From assembly GCA_031179165.1 (NCBI GenBank), contig JAPSIC010000004.1, forward strand, positions 1 to 62,896: 62,896 nt of DNA, read 5' to 3'. The stretch comes from Brevibacterium sp. GTDB lineage: Bacteria > Actinomycetota > Actinomycetes > Actinomycetales > Brevibacteriaceae. This document shows, piece by piece, positions 25,485 through 35,364 of the stretch; within the stretch, counting starts at the first letter, position 1, and each line of letters starts with the position of its first letter. Below the pieces are notes generated by a model. That model was not told the DNA's origin. It saw nothing but the letters and a program-made list of their open reading frames with translations, and searched no databases. A program made the translations under genes and the position numbers.

Positions 25485-27503
25485 TCAGGGCTGTTCGGCG
25501 GCGACGGTGGCGTTGGGACCGGTGGGCGGATTGCCCGTGGCCCCGGCGCGCGGCGGGTCGGAGCTCCGGTCGGGCAGCCAGACGGTGAGCACGGCTCCCT
25601 TGTACTCGTCGCCCTCCTCACCCCGGCCCTGGACGTCGATGGCTCCGCCGAGTCGTCGGATCGCCTGCACGACGAGGGACAGACCGACGCCGCGGGTGCC
25701 CGCCTCCTGCCTGCCCCGGCCGCAGTCGGTCTCGACGCCGTCGTGCTTCGTCGACCAGCCGCGCTCGAAGATGGCGTCGACGTGCTCCTCGTCGATCCCC
25801 GGACCGTCGTCGCTGACTTCGATCGTGAACCCGCCGGGCCCGCCGGACCCACTCAGGTGCACGTGCACCCGCTTGTCCTCCGGCAGCACGTCCTGCCTGC
25901 TCAGCGCATCGAAGGCGTTGTCGATGAGGTTCCCGAGGATCGTCGCCAGATCCCGGTCGTCCCCGCCGAGGTGGCCGGAGAGCTCCGCGGTGTCGACCGT
26001 CATCTCGATCCCCGCTTCGGCCGCCTGCGCGATCTTCGACAGCAGCAGCGCCGACAGGACCGGATGATCGAAGCTCATCTGCCCGCTGCCCCTGACCCGG
26101 TTGAGGTCATCGAGATCCTTGGCCGCGAACTCGATCGCTTCGTCGGTGTGTCCCGTCTCGAGCAGCGACACCACCATGTGGAGCCGGTTCGCGTACTCGT
26201 GCGTCTGCGAGCGCAGGGAGTCGGAGAACGAACGCACGGAGACGAGTTCCCCGGAGAGTTCGGCCAGCTCCGTGTGATCGCGCATGGTCACCACCCAGGT
26301 GTCGGTGCCGACGTCGGTGGGCTGCTGATTGACGACGAGGACCCGCTCGTCGGTGTAGTGGATCTCGTCGCGCGCCCAGCGCCCGGAGGCGAGCAGCTCG
26401 CGCAGCGCGTTCGGCACGTCGAGGTCGTCCAGGGGCATCGCCCTGTCCGGGATGGTGGCGCGCGCGGTGTCCTCGGGCTGCGCGGTGTCCTCGGTCTGGG
26501 CGGCCTCGTCCTGCCCTGCGCCCCGCCCCGCGCGCGGCAGGCCGAGGAGCTCGCGCGCCTCGGCGTTGATGAGCACGATCCCGGCGGAGCGGTCGACGAG
26601 CAGCAGGCCCTCGGACACCGCGGTGAGCACGGAGGAGTAGAACTCGAGCATGTTGCGCAGCTCCGCGGCACCGTAATCGCCGGTGACGCGGCGCAGTCCG
26701 CGTGAGGTCACCCAGGTCGAGCCGATGCCCATGAGCAGTGTCGCGATCGCGATGCCGATGAGCCATTTGCTCTGGGGGATGAATCCCGAGCGCACCGAGT
26801 CGGCGGTGCTGCCCACGATCACGGCGCCGACGACCCTCTGCGGGTCGGCGTTCGCCGCGAACCCCGGCGCATCACCGGGTCCCTGGTCCGCCTCGGCGGA
26901 AGTCAGGTGCTCGGCGAGGACCGGGGTGATGGCGTACATGGTGCCGCCCTCGGGTCCGCCGTCGTCGATGAAGCGGACGAGGGACTCGCCGTCGGCGATT
27001 CGGGTGCCGTCGACCCTCGCGGCCAGCCTGTCGATGGAGCTGCTCGGCACGGTTCCGGAGTTCGAGGTGACCAGATTCGATTCGATGGCCTCCTGGCGGC
27101 CCGAGGCGCCCAGGGCGGGTGGTTCGATGAGGTAGTCGATGGGCACGATCGCCGCGGTGTCGAAGTCGTACTCGGCCACGACGGTGCGCAGCATCGCCTC
27201 GAGGTTCTCGTGAGAGGCGGCCGACGGGAACTGGCCGTCGGCGTCGGTCTCCTCGACCTCGATCAGACGCAGGGACAGGGAGATGCTCTCGGCCGCCGAC
27301 CGCAGCAGGTCCTGCTCCCTCTTCGTGTTCAGCTGGGAGAGCTGGATGTAGAGGAGGCTGGTGGTGAGCACCATGATGCCGACGAGCATGACCGAGTTCG
27401 CGAACAGGATCCGGCCCGCCACGCCGAAGCGGACGCGCTTGCTCAGGCCGATGACGGGCGAGGCCAGGAAGCCTGGCACACCAGCGCGCTGATCCTTGGG
27501 CAT
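25485..27503 (-). CDS. CitA/DcuS-like sensor histidine kinase
   Basis: 672 residues: helix 1 (about 33-55), an extracytoplasmic sensor (about 60-245), helix 2 (about 246-265), a PAS-like domain (about 285-410) with a polar Gln/Glu/Thr-rich insertion (about 325-355), then the kinase: H-box H435 in SQTHEYANRLHMVVSLLETG, N-box GNLIDNAFDALS, and DDGPGIDEEHVDAIFERGWS with a C-terminal ATPase. This is the layout of citrate/dicarboxylate sensors. The ATG at 27503 is used; no clear ribosome site. The probable partner regulator lies at 22713-23444. Confidence 0.9.
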   Translation of the reverse strand: MPKDQRAGVPGFLASPVIGLSKRVRFGVAGRILFANSVMLVGIMVLTTSLLYIQLSQLNTKREQDLLRSAAESISLSLRLIEVEETDADGQFPSAASHENLEAMLRTVVAEYDFDTAAIVPIDYLIEPPALGASGRQEAIESNLVTSNSGTVPSSSIDRLAARVDGTRIADGESLVRFIDDGGPEGGTMYAITPVLAEHLTSAEADQGPGDAPGFAANADPQRVVGAVIVGSTADSVRSGFIPQSKWLIGIAIATLLMGIGSTWVTSRGLRRVTGDYGAAELRNMLEFYSSVLTAVSEGLLLVDRSAGIVLINAEARELLGLPRAGRGAGQDEAAQTEDTAQPEDTARATIPDRAMPLDDLDVPNALRELLASGRWARDEIHYTDERVLVVNQQPTDVGTDTWVVTMRDHTELAELSGELVSVRSFSDSLRSQTHEYANRLHMVVSLLETGHTDEAIEFAAKDLDDLNRVRGSGQMSFDHPVLSALLLSKIAQAAEAGIEMTVDTAELSGHLGGDDRDLATILGNLIDNAFDALSRQDVLPEDKRVHVHLSGSGGPGGFTIEVSDDGPGIDEEHVDAIFERGWSTKHDGVETDCGRGRQEAGTRGVGLSLVVQAIRRLGGAIDVQGRGEEGDEYKGAVLTVWLPDRSSDPPRAGATGNPPTGPNATVAAEQP

Positions 27504-27564
27504 GTGACCATTCTGCCACCGGAGCAGACGGACTCGGACTCCCCCGCCTCGACCCCCTGCGGCC

Positions 27565-29301
27565 TCAGATTCCGAGGCTGATCGGTCCCGCGGGAACGGC
27601 GGAGCAGGCGAGGACCTCATCCTCGGACACGCGCGCGGCGGGCTCCACGGGGTAGGCGATCTCTCCGGCGAGCAGGGGCAGCGCACAGGTTCCACAGGAA
27701 CCGCCGCGGCAGGAACTCGCCGCCGGCAGACCCCGCGACTCCAGCGCCTCGAGCAGGGTGCCCTGCTGCGGCTCCCACACGAATCTCGATCCGGAGCGCT
27801 CCAGGGTCACCTCGGCGGGAGCACAGGTCGAGATCGCCGCGCTCACTCCGGCGCCTGGGGATGCGAACGTCTCCCGGTGGATGTGCTCCACCCCGGCCTC
27901 GGCAGCGGCGGCGAGAACGGCCGCGGTGAAATCGGTCGGCCCGCAGACCATGACGCTGTCGCAGCCGCGCAGCCACGCGACGAGGTCGCCGTGATCCGGT
28001 CGCCCCAGGCGCTCGGTGTCGTGGTGGCGTGCCTCGGCCACCGTCTGGAGAGATTCGTGCCCGCGGCTGAGCACGCGATTCCACAGTTCGGCCGTGCGGG
28101 CGCCCCGGTCGACGTGGAGGAGCTTGATCCGAGTGGTCGCGGGCGGCTGCGCCCCACGCAGCAGCCCGAGGCTGGGAGTGATGCCGATGCCGGCGGTGAC
28201 CAGCCCGGTCGTTCCCCTGAAGACGCGGTCGGCGGTCATCGTTCCGTGCGGGCCGGAGGCGAGGATCCGGTCGCCGACCTCCAATCCGCTCAGCAGCTGC
28301 GAGCCCCTGCCCTGGACCCGCAGCGCGATCCGGACGGTGTCGTCGGTGACGTCGGTGATCGTGTAGGTCCGCCAGAACAGACCGTCCCCGTCGAGGTGGA
28401 CGCGCAGGTTCGTGCCCGGCTCGTCGAACTCGCCGATCCACCCCTGCTCATCGCGCAGGGAGATCTCGACGATCTCGTCGCCGAACCCGGCACTGCCCAC
28501 CACGGTCATGAATCTCGGGGTCCGGCGCGTGGGGATCAGCTCAGGTGCGGCATCGCCCTCGATCTCGATCGCATCGCCGTCCCGTACAACCCCCGACTCG
28601 AGGATCCGCCCGTAGACCCCGCAGTGAAGGTGCCCGCATGAGGCGGACAGGATCTGGGGGACGTTGACGTCGACCTCGGCGGTGATGGGGTTGACCGTGG
28701 TGGCCGGACAGCGCTCGATCGCCTCGGTGATGGCCAGGCGGACCCCGCCGAGACGCACGACCTTCCCGATCAGGGCGAACTCCTCGAAGGGCGCGAGTCC
28801 GTCGACGAGGACGTTGCCGCGGAAGCGCAGGGGGTCGAGGGCGCCGTCGAGGGCGGCGACCGAGGCCGGATTGATGATCGAGATTCCCGCAGCCCGGGAG
28901 TCGAACATGCCCTGGTCGGCGACCACCAGTTCCCGCGGGCAGGGCCCCTGCGCGGGAATGTGCCGGGCCAGGAACTCCGCCGAAGCGACTCTGCGTTCCC
29001 GATCGTCGGTGCGGAACGTGGTGGATTCGCCGCTCGGTGCGGTGAGGGAGATCGTCAGGGCGGAGCTGTCCCCGCCCTCGGAATGTGCGGCCACCCGCCA
29101 TCCCTGCAGACCGGTGTCGTTCTTGAGCACCGTGAACGCCGAGTACGTCTGCCACGTGCCGGCGGGGACATCGCGGCTGCCGTTGGTCAGCGCCGCCGCG
29201 CGGTCGCCGATGATGCCCCTGCCCCGACGGACGTCTGCCGCGACGATCCGCTCGGCGGGGAATCCTTTGACGGGGAAGCGGAAGAGACCGGCGATGCGCA
29301 T
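27565..29301 (-). CDS. MOSC domain / ferredoxin reductase / 2Fe-2S ferredoxin fusion
   Basis: 578 residues in three parts. A YcbX-like MOSC_N and MOSC domain comes first (about 1-260), with FRFPVKGFP at the start and the molybdenum cofactor Cys in AIERCPATTVNPI. An FAD/NAD ferredoxin-reductase unit follows (about 270-490; TAGIGITPSLGLLRG). A C-terminal 2Fe-2S domain (about 495-578) has SCRGGSCGTCALPLL and a fourth Cys in VLACSAVP. Such fusions pair a molybdenum reductase with its own electron chain, probably reducing N-hydroxylated compounds. TACAAT is 12 bases before the ATG, so the message may be leaderless. Divergent from csoR, with a CsoR operator between. Confidence 0.88.
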   Translation of the reverse strand: MRIAGLFRFPVKGFPAERIVAADVRRGRGIIGDRAAALTNGSRDVPAGTWQTYSAFTVLKNDTGLQGWRVAAHSEGGDSSALTISLTAPSGESTTFRTDDRERRVASAEFLARHIPAQGPCPRELVVADQGMFDSRAAGISIINPASVAALDGALDPLRFRGNVLVDGLAPFEEFALIGKVVRLGGVRLAITEAIERCPATTVNPITAEVDVNVPQILSASCGHLHCGVYGRILESGVVRDGDAIEIEGDAAPELIPTRRTPRFMTVVGSAGFGDEIVEISLRDEQGWIGEFDEPGTNLRVHLDGDGLFWRTYTITDVTDDTVRIALRVQGRGSQLLSGLEVGDRILASGPHGTMTADRVFRGTTGLVTAGIGITPSLGLLRGAQPPATTRIKLLHVDRGARTAELWNRVLSRGHESLQTVAEARHHDTERLGRPDHGDLVAWLRGCDSVMVCGPTDFTAAVLAAAAEAGVEHIHRETFASPGAGVSAAISTCAPAEVTLERSGSRFVWEPQQGTLLEALESRGLPAASSCRGGSCGTCALPLLAGEIAYPVEPAARVSEDEVLACSAVPAGPISLGI

Positions 29302-29358
29302 GGTTCGATTGTAGGAGGCCGTCGGCCAAGCGACGGTCCGCTGCCTCCGGTCGAACGA

Positions 29359-29387
29359 TTGACTCATACCCTTACGGGGTATAGAAT
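29359..29387 (+). promoter_or_regulatory. csoR promoter with CsoR operator in the spacer
   Basis: TTGACT (-35, 29359-29364) and TAGAAT (-10, 29382-29387) are separated by 17 bp. The near-palindrome ATACCCTTACGGGGTAT (29366-29382), a typical CsoR site, fills that spacer. The predicted start of transcription falls on the A of the csoR ATG (29394), so the message is leaderless. The same site sits in front of the divergent MOSC gene. Confidence 0.85.
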
Positions 29388-29393
29388 TCGGGC

Positions 29394-29684
29394 ATGACAG
29401 AGCATCATGGATACACCCCGCAGAAGGACGCCCTCGCCCGGCGGATGAAACGGATCGAAGGTCAGGTCCGAGGGATTGCCAGGATGATCGATGAGGACAA
29501 ATACTGCATCGACATCCTCACCCAGGTCTCCGCGGCAACGGCCGCGCTGCACGCGGTCTCCATCAACCTTCTCGAAGAGCACATCGCCCATTGCGTGGTC
29601 GACGCCGCAGGCAGCGGTGAGGACGCCGCGCGCGAGAAGATCGAGGAGGCCTCGGCCGCCATCGCCCGACTCATCAAGAGCTGA
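29394..29684 (+). CDS. csoR: CsoR copper-sensing transcriptional repressor
   Basis: 96 residues of the CsoR/RcnR all-helical family. The copper ligands are all present: Cys38 (DKYCIDIL) and His63 with Cys67 (EEHIAHCVVD). Helix 1 holds RRMKRIEGQVRGIARMIDED. It releases DNA on binding Cu(I), allowing export genes to be made. It is not next to copA in the same direction; it converges on it, with a terminator between. Three CsoR-type operators are found: one here and two before copZ. Confidence 0.95.
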   Translation: MTEHHGYTPQKDALARRMKRIEGQVRGIARMIDEDKYCIDILTQVSAATAALHAVSINLLEEHIAHCVVDAAGSGEDAAREKIEEASAAIARLIKS

Positions 29685-29723
29685 GCGCCCGGCCCGGCAA
29701 GAGCTGAGCGCCTGCCCCGACAC

Positions 29724-29760
29724 GAAGCCCGGCACCGGAGACTCTCCGGTGCCGGGCTTC
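29724..29760. terminator. Bidirectional intrinsic terminator between csoR and copA
   Basis: Two 18-base perfectly complementary arms (29724-29741 and 29743-29760, GAAGCCCGGCACCGG core) make a strong hairpin ending in TTCTTC. It serves both convergent genes. Confidence 0.9.
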
Positions 29761-29799
29761 TTCTCGACCGCCCCGCCGAGCGATCGTGGTGCGGCGGCC

Positions 29800-32121
29800 T
29801 CAGCCGACGGCGGGTGCGGGTGAGGCGATGCCCTGCGGCGCCGGCTCCACGCTCTCCGGCGCCGAGGTGGCCAGGCTGCGGAATCCGCGCAGACGGAGGC
29901 TGTTGCCGACGACAAAGACCGAGGAGAACGCCATGGCCGCACCCGCGAGCATCGGGTTGAGCATGCCCAGCGCCGCCACCGGGATCGCCGCCACGTTGTA
30001 GGCGAAGGCCCAGAACAGGTTCGTCTTGATCGTCGACAGGGTCCTCCGGGACAGGCGGATCGCGTCGACCGCGCTGCGCAGATCGCCTCGGATCAGGGTG
30101 ATGTCGGAGGCGTCGATGGCGACATCGGTGCCCGTGCCCATCGCCAGACCCAGATCGGCCTGGGCCAGCGCGGGGGCGTCGTTGACGCCGTCGCCGACCA
30201 TCGCGACGATCCTGCCCTCACTCTGGAGCCGGGCGACGACGTCGACCTTGCCCTTCGGGAGCACCTCGGCGATGACCTCGTCGATGCCGACCTCGGCCGC
30301 GATCCGCTCCGCCACGGCGGTGTTGTCGCCGGTGAGCAGCACCGGAGTGAGTCCGATCGCCTTGAGCCCGGCGACCGCCTCGGCGCTGGTGGGCTTGACG
30401 GTGTCCGCGACGACGAGGATGCCGCGCGCCGATCCGTCCCAGCCGACGGCGACGACCGTCTTGCCCTCGGATTCGGCCCGAGCCTTGGCGGCGGCCACCT
30501 CGGCGCTCAGCCGCTGCGACCAGTCGGCCAGCAGGGCCTCGCGTCCGACGACCACGGCGGCGCCGTCGACGACGCCGTGCACGCCTCTGCCCTCGATGTT
30601 GGCGAAGTCCTCGAGACCCGGCAGGTCACCGATCTCCTCGGTCGCGGCCATGGCGATGGCCTGGGCGATCGGGTGCTCGGACGCGTTCTCCAGGGCTCCG
30701 GCGAAGCGGAGCAGCTCGGCGCGATCGACGCCGGGTTCGGTGACGACGTCGACCAGGGTCATCTTGCCGGCGGTCACGGTGCCGGTCTTGTCGAGCACCA
30801 CGGTGTCGACCGTGCGCGTCGACTCGAGCACCTCGGGACCCTTGATGAGGATGCCCAGCTGGGCGCCCCGCCCGGTCCCGACCAGCAACGCCGTCGGAGT
30901 CGCCAGCCCGAGCGCGCAGGGGCAGGCGATGACGAGCACGGCGACGGCGGCGGTGAATGCCGCGACAGCGGGGAATCCTGCGCCCAGCCAGGCACCGAGG
31001 GTGACGACCGCGATGACGATGACGATCGGCACGAACACCCCCGAGATGCGGTCGGCGAGACGCTGGACCTCGGCCTTGCCGGTCTGGGCGTCCTCGACGA
31101 GCTTCGCCATCTGCGCCAGCTGCGTGTCCGATCCCACCCGGGTCGCCCGCACGAGAAGCCGACCGCCGACGTTGACGGTGGCTCCGGTGACGGGGTCACC
31201 CGCGCCGACCTCGACGGGCACGGATTCACCCGTGAGCATCGAGGCGTCGACCGCCGAGGTGCCGGAGACGACGGTGCCGTCGGTGGCGATCTTCTCCCCC
31301 GGCCGCACGACGAATTCGTCGCCGACGCTCAGCTGTGAGGTCGGGATCTTCACCTCAGCGCCGTCGCGGAGGACGGAGACCTCCTTCGCACCCAGCTCGA
31401 GCAGGGCGCGCAGCGCGGCTCCGGCCTGCCGCTTGGACCGCTTCTCGAAGTAGCGGCCGGCGAGGATGAACATCGTCACCCCGGCCCCGACCTCGAGGTA
31501 GATGTTGGCCGCGCCCTCCGAGGGAGCGATCGAGAACTCGAAGGCATGGGTCATTCCCGGGATCCCTGCGGTGCCGAAGAACAGTGCGTAGAGCGACCAC
31601 AGGAATGCGGCCGAGGTGCCCATCGAGATGAGCGTGTCCATCGTCGCCGCACCATGCTTGAGGTTGGCCCACGCGGCCTTGTGGAAGGGCCAGGCCGCCC
31701 ACACGATCACGGGAGCGGCCAGGGTGAGTGAGGCCCACTGCCAGTAGGTGAACTGGAGTGCCGGGATCATCGCCATCGCGATCACCGGGATCGTGAGCAC
31801 GACCGAGCCGATCAGCCGATGCCGCAGCGAGGTCAGTTCGGGATCGAGCTCGTCCGTGTCGGCCGGTGCGGGGTCATCGTCCTGCGGACGGGGTAGCTGG
31901 GCGGAGTAGCCTGCCGCTTCCACGGCGGCGATCAGCTCGGCCGGATCATATCCGGCCGGCGTCGTGACCTTGGCCTTCTCGGTGGCGTAGTTGACCGTCG
32001 CCTCGACGCCGTCGAGCTTGTTGAGCTTCTTCTCGACTCGATTGGCGCAGGAGGCGCAGGTCATTCCGCCGATGGCCAGTTCGATCTCCGGTCCACCAGC
32101 AGGTGGTGCCGATGTGCTCAT
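29800..32121 (-). CDS. copA: Copper-exporting P1B-type ATPase
   Basis: 773 residues: one N-terminal heavy-metal domain (GGMTCASC, 19-25), eight membrane helices, the actuator TGES (298-301), the metal-transport motif CPC (400-402), phosphorylated D444 in DKTGT, the ATP-binding motif SEHPIAQA and [10 protein letters not shown]. It pumps Cu(I) out of the cytoplasm at the cost of ATP. It is last in the copZ-DUF1541-copA operon, 61 bp beyond the previous gene, under CsoR control. Confidence 0.95.
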   Translation of the reverse strand: MSTSAPPAGGPEIELAIGGMTCASCANRVEKKLNKLDGVEATVNYATEKAKVTTPAGYDPAELIAAVEAAGYSAQLPRPQDDDPAPADTDELDPELTSLRHRLIGSVVLTIPVIAMAMIPALQFTYWQWASLTLAAPVIVWAAWPFHKAAWANLKHGAATMDTLISMGTSAAFLWSLYALFFGTAGIPGMTHAFEFSIAPSEGAANIYLEVGAGVTMFILAGRYFEKRSKRQAGAALRALLELGAKEVSVLRDGAEVKIPTSQLSVGDEFVVRPGEKIATDGTVVSGTSAVDASMLTGESVPVEVGAGDPVTGATVNVGGRLLVRATRVGSDTQLAQMAKLVEDAQTGKAEVQRLADRISGVFVPIVIVIAVVTLGAWLGAGFPAVAAFTAAVAVLVIACPCALGLATPTALLVGTGRGAQLGILIKGPEVLESTRTVDTVVLDKTGTVTAGKMTLVDVVTEPGVDRAELLRFAGALENASEHPIAQAIAMAATEEIGDLPGLEDFANIEGRGVHGVVDGAAVVVGREALLADWSQRLSAEVAAAKARAESEGKTVVAVGWDGSARGILVVADTVKPTSAEAVAGLKAIGLTPVLLTGDNTAVAERIAAEVGIDEVIAEVLPKGKVDVVARLQSEGRIVAMVGDGVNDAPALAQADLGLAMGTGTDVAIDASDITLIRGDLRSAVDAIRLSRRTLSTIKTNLFWAFAYNVAAIPVAALGMLNPMLAGAAMAFSSVFVVGNSLRLRGFRSLATSAPESVEPAPQGIASPAPAVG

Positions 32122-32182
32122 TGTGTGTCCTCGTCTGTTCTGCGTGCTGGATGCCGCGTGGGTGGGGCCGGTCTCGCGAGTC

Positions 32183-32875
32183 TCACTCGGCGGGCTGGAT
32201 CTCGCTTTCGACGACCCACTTGTGGTTGGTCGCCTGCATGCCGTTCATCTCCAGGTCGACCATGTACACGGTCTCGTCGGTCGAGCTGTCGATGGTGGCT
32301 TCGGCCCCGCTCATGCCTGACATGTGCTCGGCCCGGAGCACCACCGTCGTCCCCTTGTCCAAGGGTGCCGCGCCGGGGTTCTCGAGCTCCCCATGGACGA
32401 CCCACCGGTGGTCGGTCACCGGGTCTCCCCCGGTGGTGGGGGTGTAGCTGACCGCGTAGGTCGTGGTGTCGAAGGCCCCGGAGACAGTCGCCTCCGCGCC
32501 CTCCATGCCCGGCATGTGATCAGCCGTGAGCCTGACCTTCGTGCCCACCGGGTAGGTGGGATCAGCGGCGCTCACGATGCCCTTGGGAGGCGCTCCGCCG
32601 TCGGCGGCGTGATCGTGCCCGCCTCCGCCCGAGGCGTGCCCGCCGTCGTTCGACCCGTGCTCGGCCCTGCCACCCGGCTGGTGTCCGGCGTCGTTCGATT
32701 CCCTGCCGTCGGTGCTCATCTCGCCTGCTCCTTCGCTGTGATCATCCATCGCGCTCTTCTCCTGCCAGGTGGACACGGCCGTGTCCGGAACGACGGCGCC
32801 GGCGAGGCCGAAGGCCACGCCGAACGCCGCCACCAGCCCAGCTCCGTAGAGCGAGAGCCGTCCCGCGGCGTTCAT
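32183..32875 (-). CDS. Membrane-anchored DUF1541 (YdhK-like) protein, copper operon
   Basis: 230 residues. The N-terminal hydrophobic segment (about 8-30) is followed by a His/Asp/Gly-rich linker (about 42-95) that could bind metal, then two similar DUF1541 units: [20 protein letters not shown] (about 117-160) and [20 protein letters not shown] (about 180-225), each ending (D/N)H(R/K)WVV. Both carry His-Met-x-Gly-Met, a Met/His arrangement fit for Cu(I). The protein is probably extracytoplasmic and sequesters or passes on copper. It overlaps copZ (TGATG), so it is co-translated with the chaperone. Confidence 0.85.
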   Translation of the reverse strand: MNAAGRLSLYGAGLVAAFGVAFGLAGAVVPDTAVSTWQEKSAMDDHSEGAGEMSTDGRESNDAGHQPGGRAEHGSNDGGHASGGGGHDHAADGGAPPKGIVSAADPTYPVGTKVRLTADHMPGMEGAEATVSGAFDTTTYAVSYTPTTGGDPVTDHRWVVHGELENPGAAPLDKGTTVVLRAEHMSGMSGAEATIDSSTDETVYMVDLEMNGMQATNHKWVVESEIQPAE

Positions 32876-33084
32876 CAGGCCCGCACCGCCGAGTATCCGG
32901 CCTCCTGGACGGCGGCCAGGACGGCGACGTCGTCGATCTCACCGGCGGCCGTCACGACGAGTTCACCGGACTGCGCGTCTGCCCGAACCTCCTCGACTCC
33001 GGCGATCTCGCCGACTTCCTCGCGCACCGACATCTCGCAGTGTCCGCACGTCATCCCGGTCACCGTGAATTCCTTCGTCGCCAT
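32875..33084 (-). CDS. copZ: Copper chaperone (heavy-metal-associated domain)
   Basis: 69 residues forming one HMA domain with the metal-binding MTCGHC motif (11-16) and the typical KEFTVTGMTCGHCEMSVREE start. It carries Cu(I) in the cytoplasm to CopA. GAGAGGAG precedes the ATG. It is the first gene of the copper export operon, with two CsoR operators upstream. Confidence 0.93.
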   Translation of the reverse strand: MATKEFTVTGMTCGHCEMSVREEVGEIAGVEEVRADAQSGELVVTAAGEIDDVAVLAAVQEAGYSAVRA

Positions 33085-33107
33085 GACGGCTCCTCTCGCA
33101 GGTTCTC

Positions 33108-33163
33108 ATACTCTTAGGGGGTATCCCTGACGCAAGGGTATACCCCCTAGGGGCATATTTCAA
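33108..33163 (-). promoter_or_regulatory. copZ operon promoter with two CsoR operators
   Basis: Two 17-base operator-like elements, ATACTCTTAGGGGGTAT (33108-33124) and ATACCCCCTAGGGGCAT (33140-33156), flank the expected start of transcription. On the minus strand TTGAAA (-35) is followed after 17 bases by TACCCT (-10), so one operator covers the spacer and the other lies downstream. They match the site before csoR. Confidence 0.8.
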
Positions 33164-33262
33164 GGTCGACTGACGCAGCTGCGCGATGCAGGGACTGTGA
33201 CTCACCACCGAGGAAGCAGCGGGGAGGCTGTGCGGAATTCACGACGGTGGCACTGTTGAGAA

Positions 33263-35320
33263 GTGCGGAATGCCGATACGGTCGTATATGTGACCAGATT
33301 CTCTGCACCGCCAAGTCCCGACAGCCGACGACTGCACTACGGCAGGATCGTCATCACCGACATCCAACCCGTGGTCGAGAATGGCGCCTTTCCGGCGAAG
33401 GCCACGCTGAGCGAGGACATCCCGCTGGCCGCGACGGTGTTTCGCGAAGGACACGACCTGATCGGCGTCGATGCGGTTCTGCTCGATGATGCCGGGGATG
33501 AGATCGACCGGGTGCGGCTGGAGGAGCCGATCGCCGGCACCGACCGCTTCGTCGGAACCGTCCGGCCGGAGCGGATCGGCCGCTGCAGCTTCGTCATCGA
33601 GGCCTGGGCGGATCTGTATGCGACCTGGGAGCATGCGGCATCGCTGAAGGTCCCGGCCGGCATCGATGTGGATCTGATGCTGGCCGAAGGGCTGCGGCTG
33701 CTCACCGACGCCGAGCGTCAGCCCGGCCTCACCGCCGAGCATCGAGCCGTCCTGGCCGCTGCGGTCGGCACGCTCACCTCGGCGCAGCTGCCCGCCGACC
33801 AGCGACTTGCCGCCGCGACCAGCGCGCAGGTGAGAGCGGCGATGGCCGCGAATCCGCTCCGCGACCTGGTCACCGTCAGTGAGCGGATGCCGTTGACCGT
33901 CGAGCGCGAGCTCGCCGGACGCGCCAGCTGGTACGAGTTCTTCCCGCGCTCGGAAGGGGCGAAGCAGGACGAGGACAGCGGCAGATGGATCTCCGGCACG
34001 TTCCGCACGGCGGCAGAACGACTCGACGCGGTCGCCGAGATGGGCTTCGACGTCATCTACCTCCCGCCCATCCACCCGATCGGTGAAGTCAACCGCAAGG
34101 GACCGAACAACACGCTGGACCCCGGGCCCGAGGACCCGGGCTCACCCTGGGCGATCGGCTCCCGGCACGGGGGTCACGATGCCATCCATCCCGACCTCGG
34201 CGACTTCGCCGACTTCGACGACTTCGTCGCGCGGGCGAATCGGCTCGGCCTCGAGGTGGCCCTGGACCTCGCCCTGCAGGCGGCCCCTGACCACCCCTGG
34301 GTGACGAGCCATCCCGAATGGTTCACCACCCAGCTCGACGGCACCATCGCCTACGCGGAGAATCCGCCGAAGAAGTACCAGGACATCTATCCGCTGAACT
34401 TCGACAACGACTTCGAAGGACTCAGTCGAGAGGTGCTGCGGATCGTCGAACTCTGGATCGACCACGGCGTGAAGATCTTCCGGGTCGACAATCCGCACAC
34501 CAAACCGGTGGTGTTCTGGGAATGGCTGATCGCCACGGTGAACGAGAGGCATCCGGAGGTCATCTTCCTGGCCGAGGCGTTCACCCGCCCGCCGATGATG
34601 CATGCGCTGGCCAAGCTCGGCTTCCAGCAGTCCTACACGTACTTCACGTGGCGGAACACCCGGGAGGAGCTCGAAGAGTATCTCACCGAACTCCGCGACG
34701 TCTCCGGTGCGTTCCTGCGGCCGAACTTCTTCGTCAACACCCCGGACATCCTCACCGAGTACCTGCAGTTCAGCGGTCCCGCCGGGTTCAGGATCCGAGC
34801 CGTCCTGGCTGCCACCTCGAGCCCGCTGTGGGGTGTCTATGCCGGCTATGAACTGTACGAGCACGTGCCACGCCCGGGCGCAGAGGAGTACATCGACAAC
34901 GAGAAGTACCAGTACCGCCCTCGCGATTTCGAAGCCGCGGAGGCCGAGGGACGGTCGCTGGCGCCGTACCTCCGTCGGCTCAACGCGATCCGGAAGGAGC
35001 ACCCGGCCCTGGGCGACCTGCGCAACATCCGGCTGCACAGCGCCGACGACGACTCGATCCTGGTCTACTCGAAGCGCAAGGATGCCGATGCGCTGATCGT
35101 CGTGATCAACCTCGATCCGCACGCCACCCGGGAGACCACCGTGCACCTCGACCTCGCGGAGCTGTTCCCCGGCACCGGGTCGCCGGGCTCGGCTCCAGCC
35201 GAGTTCGAGGTTCACGACCTGCTGTCCGATCAGACCTGGACCTGGGGCGAGCACAACTACGTGCGGCTCGATCCGCGCGTCGAGCCGGCACATATCCTGC
35301 AGGCGAGGACCCTGGCGTGA
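33263..35320 (+). CDS. glgE: Alpha-1,4-glucan:maltose-1-phosphate maltosyltransferase
   Basis: About 685 residues of GH13 subfamily 3. It adds maltose from maltose-1-phosphate to a growing alpha-glucan. The N-terminal domain (ITDIQPVVENGAFPAKATL, ATVFREGHDLIGVDA) and catalytic barrel are typical: KIFRVDNPHTKPV (nucleophile Asp), FLAEAFTRPPMM (acid/base Glu) and NTPDIL (third Asp). Both candidate starts are GTG (33263 and 33290) without a ribosome site, so the N-terminus is uncertain by nine codons. The substrate comes from trehalose through TreS and maltokinase, the latter in the fused gene directly downstream (44 bp). Confidence 0.93.
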   Translation: MRNADTVVYVTRFSAPPSPDSRRLHYGRIVITDIQPVVENGAFPAKATLSEDIPLAATVFREGHDLIGVDAVLLDDAGDEIDRVRLEEPIAGTDRFVGTVRPERIGRCSFVIEAWADLYATWEHAASLKVPAGIDVDLMLAEGLRLLTDAERQPGLTAEHRAVLAAAVGTLTSAQLPADQRLAAATSAQVRAAMAANPLRDLVTVSERMPLTVERELAGRASWYEFFPRSEGAKQDEDSGRWISGTFRTAAERLDAVAEMGFDVIYLPPIHPIGEVNRKGPNNTLDPGPEDPGSPWAIGSRHGGHDAIHPDLGDFADFDDFVARANRLGLEVALDLALQAAPDHPWVTSHPEWFTTQLDGTIAYAENPPKKYQDIYPLNFDNDFEGLSREVLRIVELWIDHGVKIFRVDNPHTKPVVFWEWLIATVNERHPEVIFLAEAFTRPPMMHALAKLGFQQSYTYFTWRNTREELEEYLTELRDVSGAFLRPNFFVNTPDILTEYLQFSGPAGFRIRAVLAATSSPLWGVYAGYELYEHVPRPGAEEYIDNEKYQYRPRDFEAAEAEGRSLAPYLRRLNAIRKEHPALGDLRNIRLHSADDDSILVYSKRKDADALIVVINLDPHATRETTVHLDLAELFPGTGSPGSAPAEFEVHDLLSDQTWTWGEHNYVRLDPRVEPAHILQARTLA

Positions 35321-35364
35321 GCGCGCGGCCGCCGTCAGGCCCGGTGAACTGAGGAGGAGTGGAC

